Shown in pieces: positions 1-6,524 of a DNA stretch of 19,024 nt (position 1 is the first letter of the stretch; each line of letters opens with the position of its first letter). The position numbers and the translations under genes are program-made. The notes under the pieces were generated by a model. That model made no database searches. It was not told where the DNA came from and worked only from the letters and a program-made list of their open reading frames with translations. The stretch is from Bryobacterales bacterium (GTDB lineage: Bacteria; Cyanobacteriota; Vampirovibrionia; Obscuribacterales; Obscuribacteraceae), in the NCBI GenBank assembly GCA_903970295.1, contig CAJCHQ010000604.1, positions 1 to 19,024 on the forward strand. The letters are read 5' to 3'.

Positions 1-2
1 CC

Positions 3-590
3 GCCGATCAGCAAAGCGTGCGTGAGTTTGAGGCAGCCAATACGGCTCTACCGACCCGGGCAGCAATTGCTTCAGCGCGAGGTGAGGATATCGAGAGGCT
101 CGCTCTTCTCGATAATTTGACCGAACTCTATAATTACAAAACCTTTCTCAAAGAATTCAAGGCGGAAATCAATCGCGCCCGCCGCTACAAGCATCCTGTG
201 TCCCTGTGCATGCTGGCGATCGATAATTACGAATCGATCAAACAAGAATTCGGTAATCTCACCGGCGAATCTGTTTTGCGCATCGTCGGTAATGTTTTGC
301 GCGGTGCGATTAGAGAAGTGGATATCGGCGCCAAATACGACGAAACCACCTTTGCTGTGGTTTTGCCTAATGCCCATGCTGCTGCTGCTGCACTGGTAGC
401 CGAGAGAATTCGGCAGCGCATTGGCAATCAGGCAATCGCTCACAATTGGCAGAACTTTTCAGTCACAGCCAGCCTTGGTGTCGCTGCGTATCCAGTTCAT
501 GGCAGCGCTCATGACGAAATCAGCGCTCGCGCTCTGGAGGCATTGTCTTTCGCGATTCACAGAGGTGGAGATCGTGTTTTCTGCGTCTAG
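3..590 (+). CDS. GGDEF-domain protein with degenerate active site (5' truncated by window edge)
   Basis: The reading frame is open to the left edge, so only the C-terminal part (about 195 residues) is present; the GTG at 18 is not evidence for a start. The fold signature is clear: LDNLTELYNYKTF at the domain start, a central strand ending AVVLP, and TASLGVAAYP near the end. The catalytic GG(D/E)EF loop is replaced by DETTF (339-353), preceded by KY where RY is usual, so both glycines and the metal-binding acidic residue are lost. The product-inhibition site RxxD is intact as REVD (312-323), exactly five residues before the loop as in active cyclases. By family knowledge, such proteins cannot make c-di-GMP but may still bind it; binding here is inference. 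Nothing can be said of the missing N-terminal sensory part. The stop codon overlaps that of the convergent flp-like gene. Confidence 0.88.
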   Translation, partial: ADQQSVREFEAANTALPTRAAIASARGEDIERLALLDNLTELYNYKTFLKEFKAEINRARRYKHPVSLCMLAIDNYESIKQEFGNLTGESVLRIVGNVLRGAIREVDIGAKYDETTFAVVLPNAHAAAAALVAERIRQRIGNQAIAHNWQNFSVTASLGVAAYPVHGSAHDEISARALEALSFAIHRGGDRVFCV

Positions 591-799
591 GAAGGGTTGC
601 TCGAGGCTGCTGATAAATTATTGAGCTGCGATGAGACCGAACTGAATGCCGCAGACACGGCTCCTTTCAATCGCGAATTTGTGATACTGAATACGAGTGA
701 GACTAGAATTGCAACAAAAGCGATCATGGCACCGTATTCGGTGATGCCCTGGCCGTATTTGTTTCTAGATCGTTTCTGCCTTTTGATTTTTGACTTCAT
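587..799 (-). CDS. flp: Flp-type (tight adherence/type IVb) prepilin
   Basis: This 70-aa protein has the layout of a Flp pilin precursor. It has a 16-residue strongly basic leader ending in Gly16, then QGITEYGAMIAF. This matches the prepilin peptidase rule of cleavage after Gly with Glu at +5 and Tyr at +6 (Glu21, Tyr22). A single hydrophobic helix of about 18 residues follows (about 23-41), then a short Ser/Ala-rich tail, leaving a mature pilin of 54 residues. Flp pilins form thin adhesive fibres secreted by the TadA/RcpA machinery, none of which lies in this window. The start is the ATG at 799, with AGGGGG about 8-13 nt upstream. The gene converges on the GGDEF gene and the two stop codons overlap. 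The family call is strong; use as the major pilin is inference. Confidence 0.85.
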   Translation of the reverse strand: MKSKIKRQKRSRNKYGQGITEYGAMIAFVAILVSLVFSITNSRLKGAVSAAFSSVSSQLNNLSAASSNPS

Positions 800-819
800 C
801 CGACGCGCCCCCTACCAAA

Positions 820-834
820 CGTCGATTTTCGACG
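820..834 (-). promoter_or_regulatory. Small GC-rich hairpin in the flp leader
   Basis: Perfect 6-bp inverted repeat (CGTCGA / TCGACG) around a 3-nt loop, about 20 nt upstream of the flp ATG. No T-run follows it, so it is not an obvious terminator. It could affect translation initiation. Confidence 0.35.
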
Positions 835-880
835 CCGCCCCCAGATATTTCATTTTGCAGAAGAGATGCTCGGTGTTTCC

Positions 881-910
881 ATCATAGCTGCTGGTTAGGC
901 TTTTCGGCAA
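881..910 (-). promoter_or_regulatory. Candidate sigma70-type promoter for flp
   Basis: On the minus strand TTGCCG (905-910) and TATGAT (881-886) are separated by 18 bp. This would give a leader of roughly 75 nt before the flp ATG. The -10 matches consensus at 5 of 6 positions and the -35 at 3 to 4, so this is a candidate only. Confidence 0.4.
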
Positions 911-954
911 GCTCGCCCAAGACTCGGATCTTCGGTGAATTAGCTGCGGCAGCG

Positions 955-1842
955 CTAAACCGGAGTCAAGTTCAGCTTCAACTGTCTCGATTCTCTCTTG
1001 GTCGGCGGCGAGGTTGGCGTCCGAGGCTGTTCAGCTTCGCTGGCTTTACTCTGCTCCCGGGATATCGATTCTTCTTCGATTTCTCTTCTCCGCTTGTGCG
1101 GGAAGCCCGCTTCCACTCGAGCCACCATTTTTTCGTGGTTAATCGGGTCGAAAAAGCCCTGGTATTTGGAGAGCAGTTGCGGCTTGGTATTAACGTCTGT
1201 CCAGCGCATAGCATCGACCCAAGCTCGGCTGACATAGGGCGAAAGCAAGTGAACGAGGCGTTCCGGATTGCATGGCAATAGAGGTGAGATCGACGCATAG
1301 ACATCGATTCCCGCAGATCTTAAACGAGAAATCAGCTCCAGTCGGCGGTTAAGACTGGGCGCCTGCGGTTCAAATTCTTTTCTAACCAAATCGTCGTCGG
1401 TTGTGAAACTAACGCCAACGGTCAGCCGTTCTCCAAAAGCTTTGAGTAACTCAAGGTCCTGAAGCATGAGATGAGAGCGGGTGTGCATGGTTATTTTTGC
1501 CGGTCCATATATCAATAACTCTTTCAAACAGGCGCGACTCAATCTGTACTTCAACTCAAGATATTGATAAGGGTCAGTGGCGGAGCTGAAAAATATGCTG
1601 CTGCCAAAGACTCGCGCCCGTTCTTTGCGAATCAATTCCGCCGCGTTAATTTTCACTTCCACCCATCGTCCCCAATCTTTGGCTTCGTGTCGACCATTGG
1701 GAAATTTGGGCACGTAGCAGTATGAGCAAGCAAAAGCGCAGCCGGCATAAGGATTGAGAGTGAAGTCGTAATAGCGCGACAGCGAGCCCACCTTCTGAGG
1801 GGTCAAGATCGAAGCAGCATTGATTTCGCGAATCTGCGGCAT
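955..1842 (-). CDS. Radical SAM protein, SPL / DNA-photolyase-like family
   Basis: The 295-aa protein carries CAFACSYC (Cys35, Cys39, Cys42), the CxxxCxxC motif that binds a radical-SAM 4Fe-4S cluster. The context around it (YDFTLNPYAGC before, YVPKFPNG after) is typical of the spore-photoproduct-lyase-like group. The later motifs also fit: SSATDPYQYLE, TMHTRSHLMLQDLELL, VGVSFTTDDD and PSLNRRLELI. Members lyse or repair nucleic-acid lesions or are uncharacterised; the substrate here cannot be told from sequence. The last 45 residues form a charged, low-complexity tail unlike the core. The start is the ATG at 1842, with AGG about 8 nt upstream. The gene is divergent from the TPR gene at 2001. 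I am confident of the family but not of photoproduct lyase activity. Confidence 0.88.
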   Translation of the reverse strand: MPQIREINAASILTPQKVGSLSRYYDFTLNPYAGCAFACSYCYVPKFPNGRHEAKDWGRWVEVKINAAELIRKERARVFGSSIFFSSATDPYQYLELKYRLSRACLKELLIYGPAKITMHTRSHLMLQDLELLKAFGERLTVGVSFTTDDDLVRKEFEPQAPSLNRRLELISRLRSAGIDVYASISPLLPCNPERLVHLLSPYVSRAWVDAMRWTDVNTKPQLLSKYQGFFDPINHEKMVARVEAGFPHKRRREIEEESISREQSKASEAEQPRTPTSPPTKRESRQLKLNLTPV

Positions 1843-1940
1843 AGTTCAACCTGTAACATACAAAGATATGGTAACACTTAAGCGCGATGTTGCATATATC
1901 CTGTCTGGGCTAGCTATTGGCTATCAGTCGAGTTCTTTTC

Positions 1941-1964
1941 CGGTAAAAACGCTATGCTTTACCG
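1941..1964. promoter_or_regulatory. Inverted repeat in the divergent intergenic region (candidate operator)
   Basis: Perfect 7-bp arms CGGTAAA and TTTACCG are separated by 10 bp, about 37 bp upstream of the TPR gene start. The length and spacing suit a dimeric DNA-binding protein. The site lies between the divergent radical SAM and TPR genes and could serve either. No further copy with these arms was seen in the window. Confidence 0.4.
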
Positions 1965-2000
1965 CTAGGAATCAAATTTACAAATCGCCGCGAGGAAGGG

Positions 2001-2555
2001 ATGAGTAAGCAACTCGAAAGAGAGAATGCTGTTGCCGAATGGCAAGAGCTCGTCAAAAATGGCAATTCGCTTTACACGGAGAAGCGTTATACACAGGCGG
2101 AGATGCAGTATGCCGCTGCCCTGCGTTTGGCTGAAAAGTTCGCCGCTGTCGAATCACTGGCGGAAGAGACCCCAGAAGACCAGCATGATTTGAAGGTCCG
2201 GCTGGCGAAAAGCCTGAATAACATGGCTGCCCTCTACCACACCCAGGGTAAATACAGCATGGCAGAAGATTTGCTGCAGCGCTGTCTGGAATTGAAGCGT
2301 GATATTCATGGCGATCGTAATCTAGAAGTCGCAATCAATTTGCATAATCTTGCCGCTTTGTGCAGCGCCCGGCGTCGCTATGAGCAAGCCGAGCCACTCT
2401 ATCAGGAATCAATCTCGATTCGCGAAGAATTGCTTGGAGAGAGTCATGCAGAGCTCGTTCCGGTTTTGCAGAATTATGCGTTGCTTTTGCGCAAGACACA
2501 TCGCGAAGACGAGGCGGCTGAAATCGAAGAGCGGATTGGCCGTATCCAAATTTGA
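2001..2555 (+). CDS. TPR protein (kinesin-light-chain-type repeats)
   Basis: This 184-aa soluble protein has no signal peptide or membrane segment. It is built of about four tetratricopeptide units, at residues 14-47, 67-100, 109-142 and 151-180. The middle two have the longer kinesin-light-chain spacing (SLNNMAALYHTQGKYSMAE; NLHNLAALCSARRRYEQAE). Such proteins are protein-protein scaffolds, and no partner is evident. A purine-rich stretch GAGGAAGGG runs directly into the ATG at 2001, an unusually close Shine-Dalgarno. The gene converges on the sensor gene; only a short repeat-filled gap lies between them. Confidence 0.85.
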   Translation: MSKQLERENAVAEWQELVKNGNSLYTEKRYTQAEMQYAAALRLAEKFAAVESLAEETPEDQHDLKVRLAKSLNNMAALYHTQGKYSMAEDLLQRCLELKRDIHGDRNLEVAINLHNLAALCSARRRYEQAEPLYQESISIREELLGESHAELVPVLQNYALLLRKTHREDEAAEIEERIGRIQI

Positions 2556-2561
2556 AGATTG

Positions 2562-2643
2562 CTAGCCGATTGGGCAAACACCTAACCGATCGGCAAAGTG
2601 GCCCAGCCCATGGCAAAGTAGCCTAGCTGATTGGCAAAGTGAA
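2562..2643. repeat. Four degenerate tandem repeats of about 20 bp spanning a stop codon
   Basis: Units begin at 2562, 2582, 2603 and 2623 and share CTA(G/A)CCGAT followed by TGGCAAAGT-type sequence (20-21 bp period). The last unit contains the final codons and TAG stop of the minus-strand sensor gene. The array therefore looks like a local tandem amplification of that gene's 3' end into the convergent intergenic space. Confidence 0.7.
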
Positions 2644-5016
2644 ATAGATGCTGGTGCCACGATCAGATTCGGCCCAGATTTTACCGCCCAAGCGCTCGAC
2701 GTTATTGCGGGCTAGATACATCGAGAGGCGCAGCCCGTATTCGGCCTGGCTATGTTTACCCTCAAGGAAACCGGCGAACATATCGGCTATTTCTTGCGCC
2801 GGCAGTGCCGGACCAGAACTGAGGACCCCGATGCGCATTTCGCCGGATTTTGCACTGGTCTCTACTCGAACGCGCCCGCCAGGGCTCGTGATGCCGACCA
2901 TTTTCTCCAAGAGTTGCATAATGATGCCATGCACTGCTTCTCGATTACCGGTCAAATTGGGCAAACCGGTGACACTCTTGTAGTCGAGTGCCAGCTGTCG
3001 CTCTCGGGCAATTGGTGAAATCTCTTCGAGACAAGCAGCCACCAACCTATTGACGACGATTTGTTCTCGTGATACCACCGGTGGTGGGACAAAATTGCCG
3101 TACATCATGAGCAAACTGTCGATCACGCCGAGCAGATTTTCGTAATGCTCGTGCAGTTCGGCCAGTGGCTGTCCGACAGATGGATGCATGGTTTGGGCGG
3201 CCGCGGCTAGAATTCTTTGCCAATCGGCCTCGGCATGAACGAGAGGCGCGCGAATCGAATCTGACAGCATAGCCACTATTTCGGTGCGCATGCGAGCGAT
3301 TTCGCTGCGCAGCGATTTGTCGCGCAGGACCATGATATAGCCCTGGATACTCGAATCTTCTCCCTCGACCGGCTGCAGGTGAGCCAGGACCTCGATTGCC
3401 GTGTCTTTGTGGTTGTGATAAATAATGCCTTCCGGATAGAACTGATTGATCACCGCATGCGCGTCTCCTCCATGTTGGGCGAAGGCATGACCCTGGTGGA
3501 AATCTTTTTTTGGTTCACCTGGACGCTGCACCAGGTCGAAGCAAAGACGTCCGGCCAGCTCGCCTTCGGTGGCTCCAATCCAATTTAAGAACACTGGATT
3601 GACGCTCAATACGTTCCCATATTGATCGAGGACGAGAAAACCTTCAATTGAAATTTGCATGACCGCATCGAGTTTTCTCTGCAAAAGCACCGATTGGCGA
3701 TTGGCGAAATTGATTTGCTTGGAGGTTTCGACTAATTGTTTGGATTGTTGCGCAATTTGCCGGTTAAGCGTCTCTGAATGGGCACTGTTGTCGTTAGCCG
3801 CTCGCAGCTTTTCTTCGAATTCTGCCTCTTGTGTGCGCAATTTATTGCGAGCGTTTTGGGCTACCTGCCGGGATGACGAAATCGCTGTTTCGATCTTTTC
3901 ACCAAGCTCGAGCCATTCACCCTCCAGTCCTTCTAAAGGAGGCAGCGCCTTCTTTTGATTAGCCAGTTCATGGGTCCTGCTGATTAGGGCGTGCAATGGT
4001 TGCGTGACACTATTGGTGATACCACCAGCCATCATTAGAGAAATAACGAATACGACGACTCCCAACCCGGTGCCAAGCACGATTACGTATGTTAATTGGC
4101 TGTGCACTTCAGCGATTGGTGCGCAGGTTAGGAGTTCGCCCAGCAATTCTTTGGAGTTGCCGTTGGTGTTCGTCAAGGAAGAGGCGCACCACCAGCGATC
4201 GCCGCCCTCGAAACTTTGCGCGGATGTGCAAAAGGGCAAAAATTGACTGACTGGGCTGATGCCCAAATCCTTGATCACCGGCTGGGGCATTCCGGCTATA
4301 CCTTTTTTGAGCAGATTCATCACAAGTGGGTTGTGAGAGGCGAGTAGGTCCGGCGTAATTGACATTTGGGGCGGATCTTGCGAATTTGTCTGGGCGGCTA
4401 CGACGAGCATGGCGATGCCGACCAGGCGTTCGTTCTCAATCGGCAGCTTGGTTGCCATGCCGGTGAGGAAATCTTGACTGAGTGGCTGACCGGCGGCGAC
4501 TATCCCTTTCACTTCAGCGCCGGTGCCACTTCTGACTGGAGCCAGGCTGGTCAGGGAGATGCGCCCGAGCGGACCAAAATTGGTGTAGCCGTGCCAGGGC
4601 TGAAACTCTTGCAAGACATAATGAATACCTGCAGATTTGTCGACCGAATAGTCGAAAAACTTGGGCGTATCGGTGCTGTAAAAGACCTTGCCAGTGGCAT
4701 CAATCAGGGTTAAATCGCCCGGGTAGCCGCTGGTTTTCACGGCTGCGTCCACGGCGTCAATCGCCGCCTTGCGGTTTTTGTTGGCAAGAGCATTAATGAT
4801 AGCCGGGTCGTGGCTGACTAGTTCTGCGAATTCGGAGTTACTCTGGCTAATCAGGCCAAAATCGCTCTCGAGTTTGACCATTGTGTCGTGGGCAGCCTTG
4901 AAAGCAGTCATCCGGCTCGACTGATAATCGAGAACGAACTGCGCGAAGCACATCCCTACTACCATGAGCAGGATAATGATGAAAAACCGGACTGTTAGCT
5001 TTGTGCCGAATCCCAA
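2623..5016 (-). CDS. Membrane sensor with histidine-kinase architecture but degenerate catalytic residues
   Basis: The 797-aa protein has a transmembrane helix at about 10-28, an extracytoplasmic sensory domain (30-305, with Cys263, Cys277 and Cys298), a second helix (307-333) and a HAMP-like linker (to about 380). A coiled coil (380-450), a PAS domain (450-565), a DHp-like helix pair and an ATPase-like domain (650-797) follow. The H-box reads LSDSIRAPL: Asp586 (codon 3259-3261) stands where the phospho-accepting His belongs. The N-box Asn residues are Gln701 and Lys705, the G1 motif is SSGPALP instead of DxGxG, and the G2 motif is GLRLS. All four key sites are changed, so autophosphorylation is unlikely; a pseudokinase or scaffold role is inferred. 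The start is a TTG at 5016, chosen because MGFGTKLTVRFF leads directly into the first helix; the next Met lies inside that helix. No response regulator is adjacent. Confidence 0.85.
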   Translation of the reverse strand: MGFGTKLTVRFFIIILLMVVGMCFAQFVLDYQSSRMTAFKAAHDTMVKLESDFGLISQSNSEFAELVSHDPAIINALANKNRKAAIDAVDAAVKTSGYPGDLTLIDATGKVFYSTDTPKFFDYSVDKSAGIHYVLQEFQPWHGYTNFGPLGRISLTSLAPVRSGTGAEVKGIVAAGQPLSQDFLTGMATKLPIENERLVGIAMLVVAAQTNSQDPPQMSITPDLLASHNPLVMNLLKKGIAGMPQPVIKDLGISPVSQFLPFCTSAQSFEGGDRWWCASSLTNTNGNSKELLGELLTCAPIAEVHSQLTYVIVLGTGLGVVVFVISLMMAGGITNSVTQPLHALISRTHELANQKKALPPLEGLEGEWLELGEKIETAISSSRQVAQNARNKLRTQEAEFEEKLRAANDNSAHSETLNRQIAQQSKQLVETSKQINFANRQSVLLQRKLDAVMQISIEGFLVLDQYGNVLSVNPVFLNWIGATEGELAGRLCFDLVQRPGEPKKDFHQGHAFAQHGGDAHAVINQFYPEGIIYHNHKDTAIEVLAHLQPVEGEDSSIQGYIMVLRDKSLRSEIARMRTEIVAMLSDSIRAPLVHAEADWQRILAAAAQTMHPSVGQPLAELHEHYENLLGVIDSLLMMYGNFVPPPVVSREQIVVNRLVAACLEEISPIARERQLALDYKSVTGLPNLTGNREAVHGIIMQLLEKMVGITSPGGRVRVETSAKSGEMRIGVLSSGPALPAQEIADMFAGFLEGKHSQAEYGLRLSMYLARNNVERLGGKIWAESDRGTSIYFTLPIS

Positions 5017-5093
5017 GTGGTCTTACCGTCCAAAACGCTTGGCTAGAACAACAGTTTAACGTTCTTTGCAAGGACGGGAAGAGGATAATTACC

Positions 5094-5130
5094 GGCAAAA
5101 AAGCAGCCCTGCTTTCAGTGGGGCTGCTTT
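5094..5130 (-). terminator. Intrinsic terminator after the 97-aa gene
   Basis: On the minus strand AAAGCAGCCC pairs perfectly with GGGCTGCTTT (10 bp, 11-nt loop) and runs into TTTTTT. It begins 8 nt after the stop of the 97-aa gene, so transcripts from that gene should end here and not run into the sensor gene. Confidence 0.85.
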
Positions 5131-5137
5131 GACTTAT

Positions 5138-5431
5138 CTACTCGGATTTTCCGCTCTCAGCCTGAGCCGCTTTTCTGTATTCGGCCTGCACTTGAATGCC
5201 ACGAATAAGCTGATTCGGACCACAGTAGCCAAGTTCCAGAAGAATCTGACCGAGCGGTTTGGTTTCCAGTCCGGCAAAGGCGTCTTCGCGCTGGATGTTG
5301 AGAGCTTCGTCGAGCTGATAAATCGTAATATAGCCAAGTTCCACAAGGATTTGACCCAAAAGCGTTTTGTTCGGCTGTTCTGTGCCGGGCTCTTGAGGCT
5401 GTTTCGAATTGTTCGACGACTTTGTCTTCAT
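5138..5431 (-). CDS. Small protein with two tandem GspE_N/MshEN-like units
   Basis: This 97-aa soluble protein has a hydrophilic N-terminal tail (1-22) and two similar helical units. Unit 1 (about 24-52) has LLGQILVELGYITIYQLDEAL and unit 2 (about 59-87) has PLGQILLELGYCGPNQLIRGI. The pattern LG-x-IL-x-ELGY-x5-QL is the helical motif found at the N-terminus of type II secretion/type IV pilus ATPases (GspE_N; some relatives, MshEN, bind c-di-GMP). No ATPase domain is attached, so this is a stand-alone module, perhaps an adaptor. A related repeat occurs in the gene at 12154-13140. The start ATG at 5431 has only a weak GGG Shine-Dalgarno. It lies about 50 nt beyond the SRP RNA terminator and has its own strong terminator. 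Function unknown. Confidence 0.75.
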   Translation of the reverse strand: MKTKSSNNSKQPQEPGTEQPNKTLLGQILVELGYITIYQLDEALNIQREDAFAGLETKPLGQILLELGYCGPNQLIRGIQVQAEYRKAAQAESGKSE

Positions 5432-5483
5432 GTTTAACCCGTTTATTTGGGGCGCCGTACGGTTTTTGGACGGAATTCCTAAA

Positions 5484-5581
5484 AAAAGTCAGACCGCTGG
5501 ACACACCCGAAGGATTCAACTTATGGCTGCTGGGTTTCCCCCCTGACCAGGTTCGTTGGCCTCCGCCGCATCCAACGATCT
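5484..5581 (-). ncRNA. ffs: Signal recognition particle RNA (4.5S type)
   Basis: On the minus strand, GGTCAGG (5542-5548), three base pairs, the GNRA tetraloop GAAA, three base pairs and AGCAGCC (5525-5531) reproduce SRP domain IV, the Ffh-binding hairpin, with exactly the usual spacing. The transcript ends also pair: GUUGGAUGC near the 5' end with GUGUCCAGC near the 3' end (with G-U pairs). That gives a short rod of about 95-100 nt, as in Gram-negative 4.5S RNA. A TATAAT box sits just upstream and the 3' end runs into seven T. The ends are estimated to a few bases. The RNA works with Ffh to target nascent membrane and secreted proteins to FtsY and the Sec translocon. An open frame crossing it is not a gene. 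Confidence 0.92.
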
Positions 5582-5589
5582 GAATTGCC

Positions 5590-5595
5590 ATTATA
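5590..5595 (-). promoter_or_regulatory. -10 box of the SRP RNA gene
   Basis: Perfect TATAAT on the minus strand, placed so that transcription would start about nine bases further on, at the beginning of the pairing 5' end of the RNA. The -35 region is poor (TTTCTG at a 17-bp spacer). Confidence 0.7.
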
Positions 5596-5811
5596 GAGCA
5601 TGCCCTGCTCCACAGAAAGGGCTTCTTTTATAGCGAACAAGAGGTACTGAGGCTCTTTACGAGAGGCTTTCCGCCGAAATTGAGCTGAATCGAAATTTTA
5701 GAATCCAATCTTGCCCGGTTCTTTGCCGCCGTCACCCGATTGACTTAACCTTCGAATTAACGACCGTCCGCTCTAGATTGAATTAAGTTGGAAACTTTTG
5801 CCCGGTATCGA

Positions 5812-5986
5812 ATCTGGTGGCAGTCGCGGGCCCGCATTGGCGACGCTTGTGTGTTGGCATTGGTAGCGTCTGGCGCATCGCATCTGGTGGCGCCTCGGAA
5901 CAGAGCCTCGTACAGAGCCTCGGACAGAGCATTGCCGCAGATTCTCCATCTTGGCTGGACCTGTCTCTGCCATCGCATCTGGTGGC
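5812..5986. repeat. Three copies of a 10-bp repeat, ATCTGGTGGC
   Basis: Copies at 5812-5821, 5882-5891 and 5977-5986; the last two are also preceded by the same CGC. The spacing is unequal (70 and 95 bp) and the DNA between copies differs, so this is neither a CRISPR array nor a simple tandem repeat. Confidence 0.55.
5901..5930. repeat. 12-bp tandem repeat, two and a half units
   Basis: CAGAGCCTCGTA is followed by CAGAGCCTCGGA and CAGAGC. A related CGCCTCGGAA stands just before. It probably arose by slippage. Confidence 0.6.
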
Positions 5987-6018
5987 AATTGCTGTCGGTG
6001 CCGCGGGCGGTGCGAGTG

Positions 6019-6486
6019 CTAGTCTTGGGCGCCGCTGGCGAAGTCTGGACCGCTGTCGGTCATATTCCAGCGCAAAAGCTCACGGCGCCATTCAAGGTCG
6101 GCTTGGGCTTCTTTGATCAATCCGGCCAAGCCTTGAAAATCTGCAAAAGACAGATCGATTGCCATGCCTAATTCGAAAGTCAACTTGACTCTTTCGCAAT
6201 TCGGTGTGCAGGCCATACAAGCGATGTGGTCGGGACCACAAACTTCGAACAGCTGATTCTCGTCGCACTGTAGCGGATCTTTCTGCCAGTTCAGATATTC
6301 CACAAATTGTTGATCTTCAAGGCTTTGTTGAATCAAAAGCACAAGGGCCTGATACTGTCTGTTGTCGAGATAGATAGTGACTTCTTGTCTGCGAAAATCC
6401 AGAGAAAATTCGCCATTCTCTTTGTCCAGATAGAGCTCGGCAAACGCGTTTGCAAAACTGATCTGATGCTGGCTGGTGGTTTTCAT
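6019..6486 (-). CDS. Cys-rich small protein downstream of hemB, unknown function
   Basis: I do not recognise this 155-aa protein. It is soluble and acidic, with no signal peptide. Residues 10-65 look like beta strands followed by a helix, and a helix-rich segment closes the protein (112-140). The centre holds five Cys (74, 83, 90, 93, 97) and His88; the last three Cys form CMACTPNC, spacing CxxCxxxC, which suggests a metal site or redox centre. The ATG at 6486 is chosen over the TTG immediately before it, because AGAGGAA lies 8 nt upstream of the ATG. The gene starts 38 nt after the hemB stop on the same strand with no terminator between, so cotranscription is likely. A role linked to HemB (metal or redox) is inference. 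Confidence 0.75.
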   Translation of the reverse strand: MKTTSQHQISFANAFAELYLDKENGEFSLDFRRQEVTIYLDNRQYQALVLLIQQSLEDQQFVEYLNWQKDPLQCDENQLFEVCGPDHIACMACTPNCERVKLTFELGMAIDLSFADFQGLAGLIKEAQADLEWRRELLRWNMTDSGPDFASGAQD

Positions 6487-6524
6487 CAAATAGATTCCTC
6501 TATCGCGTTACTTGCCGGAATTCC

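Larger units (their letters stand above)
5596..6018. other. Gene-free gap with short direct repeats
   Basis: Between the SRP RNA promoter and the end of the Cys-rich gene I find no convincing coding region; the open frames here have irregular composition and no family signature. The right half is GC-rich and holds two small repeat families. ATCTGGTGGC occurs at 5812, 5882 and 5977, and there is a 12-bp tandem based on CAGAGCCTCG. No terminator with a T-run was seen after the gene ending at 6019. Confidence 0.6.

Noticed and set aside
790..1281. 163-aa plus-strand open frame
   Set aside because: It runs antisense to the radical SAM gene and the flp leader; no family signature and no ribosome binding site.
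5157..5591. 144-aa minus-strand open frame across the SRP RNA
   Set aside because: It overlaps the SRP RNA core and the 97-aa gene in another frame, has a composition unlike a protein, and its ATG lies in the RNA promoter region.
5812..5986. CRISPR-like array
   Set aside because: The repeats are only 10 bp, unequally spaced and without cas genes.
5788..6171. 127-aa plus-strand open frame in the repeat-containing gap
   Set aside because: It is rich in Trp/Arg/Cys with no recognisable pattern, lies partly antisense to the Cys-rich gene and lacks a ribosome binding site.
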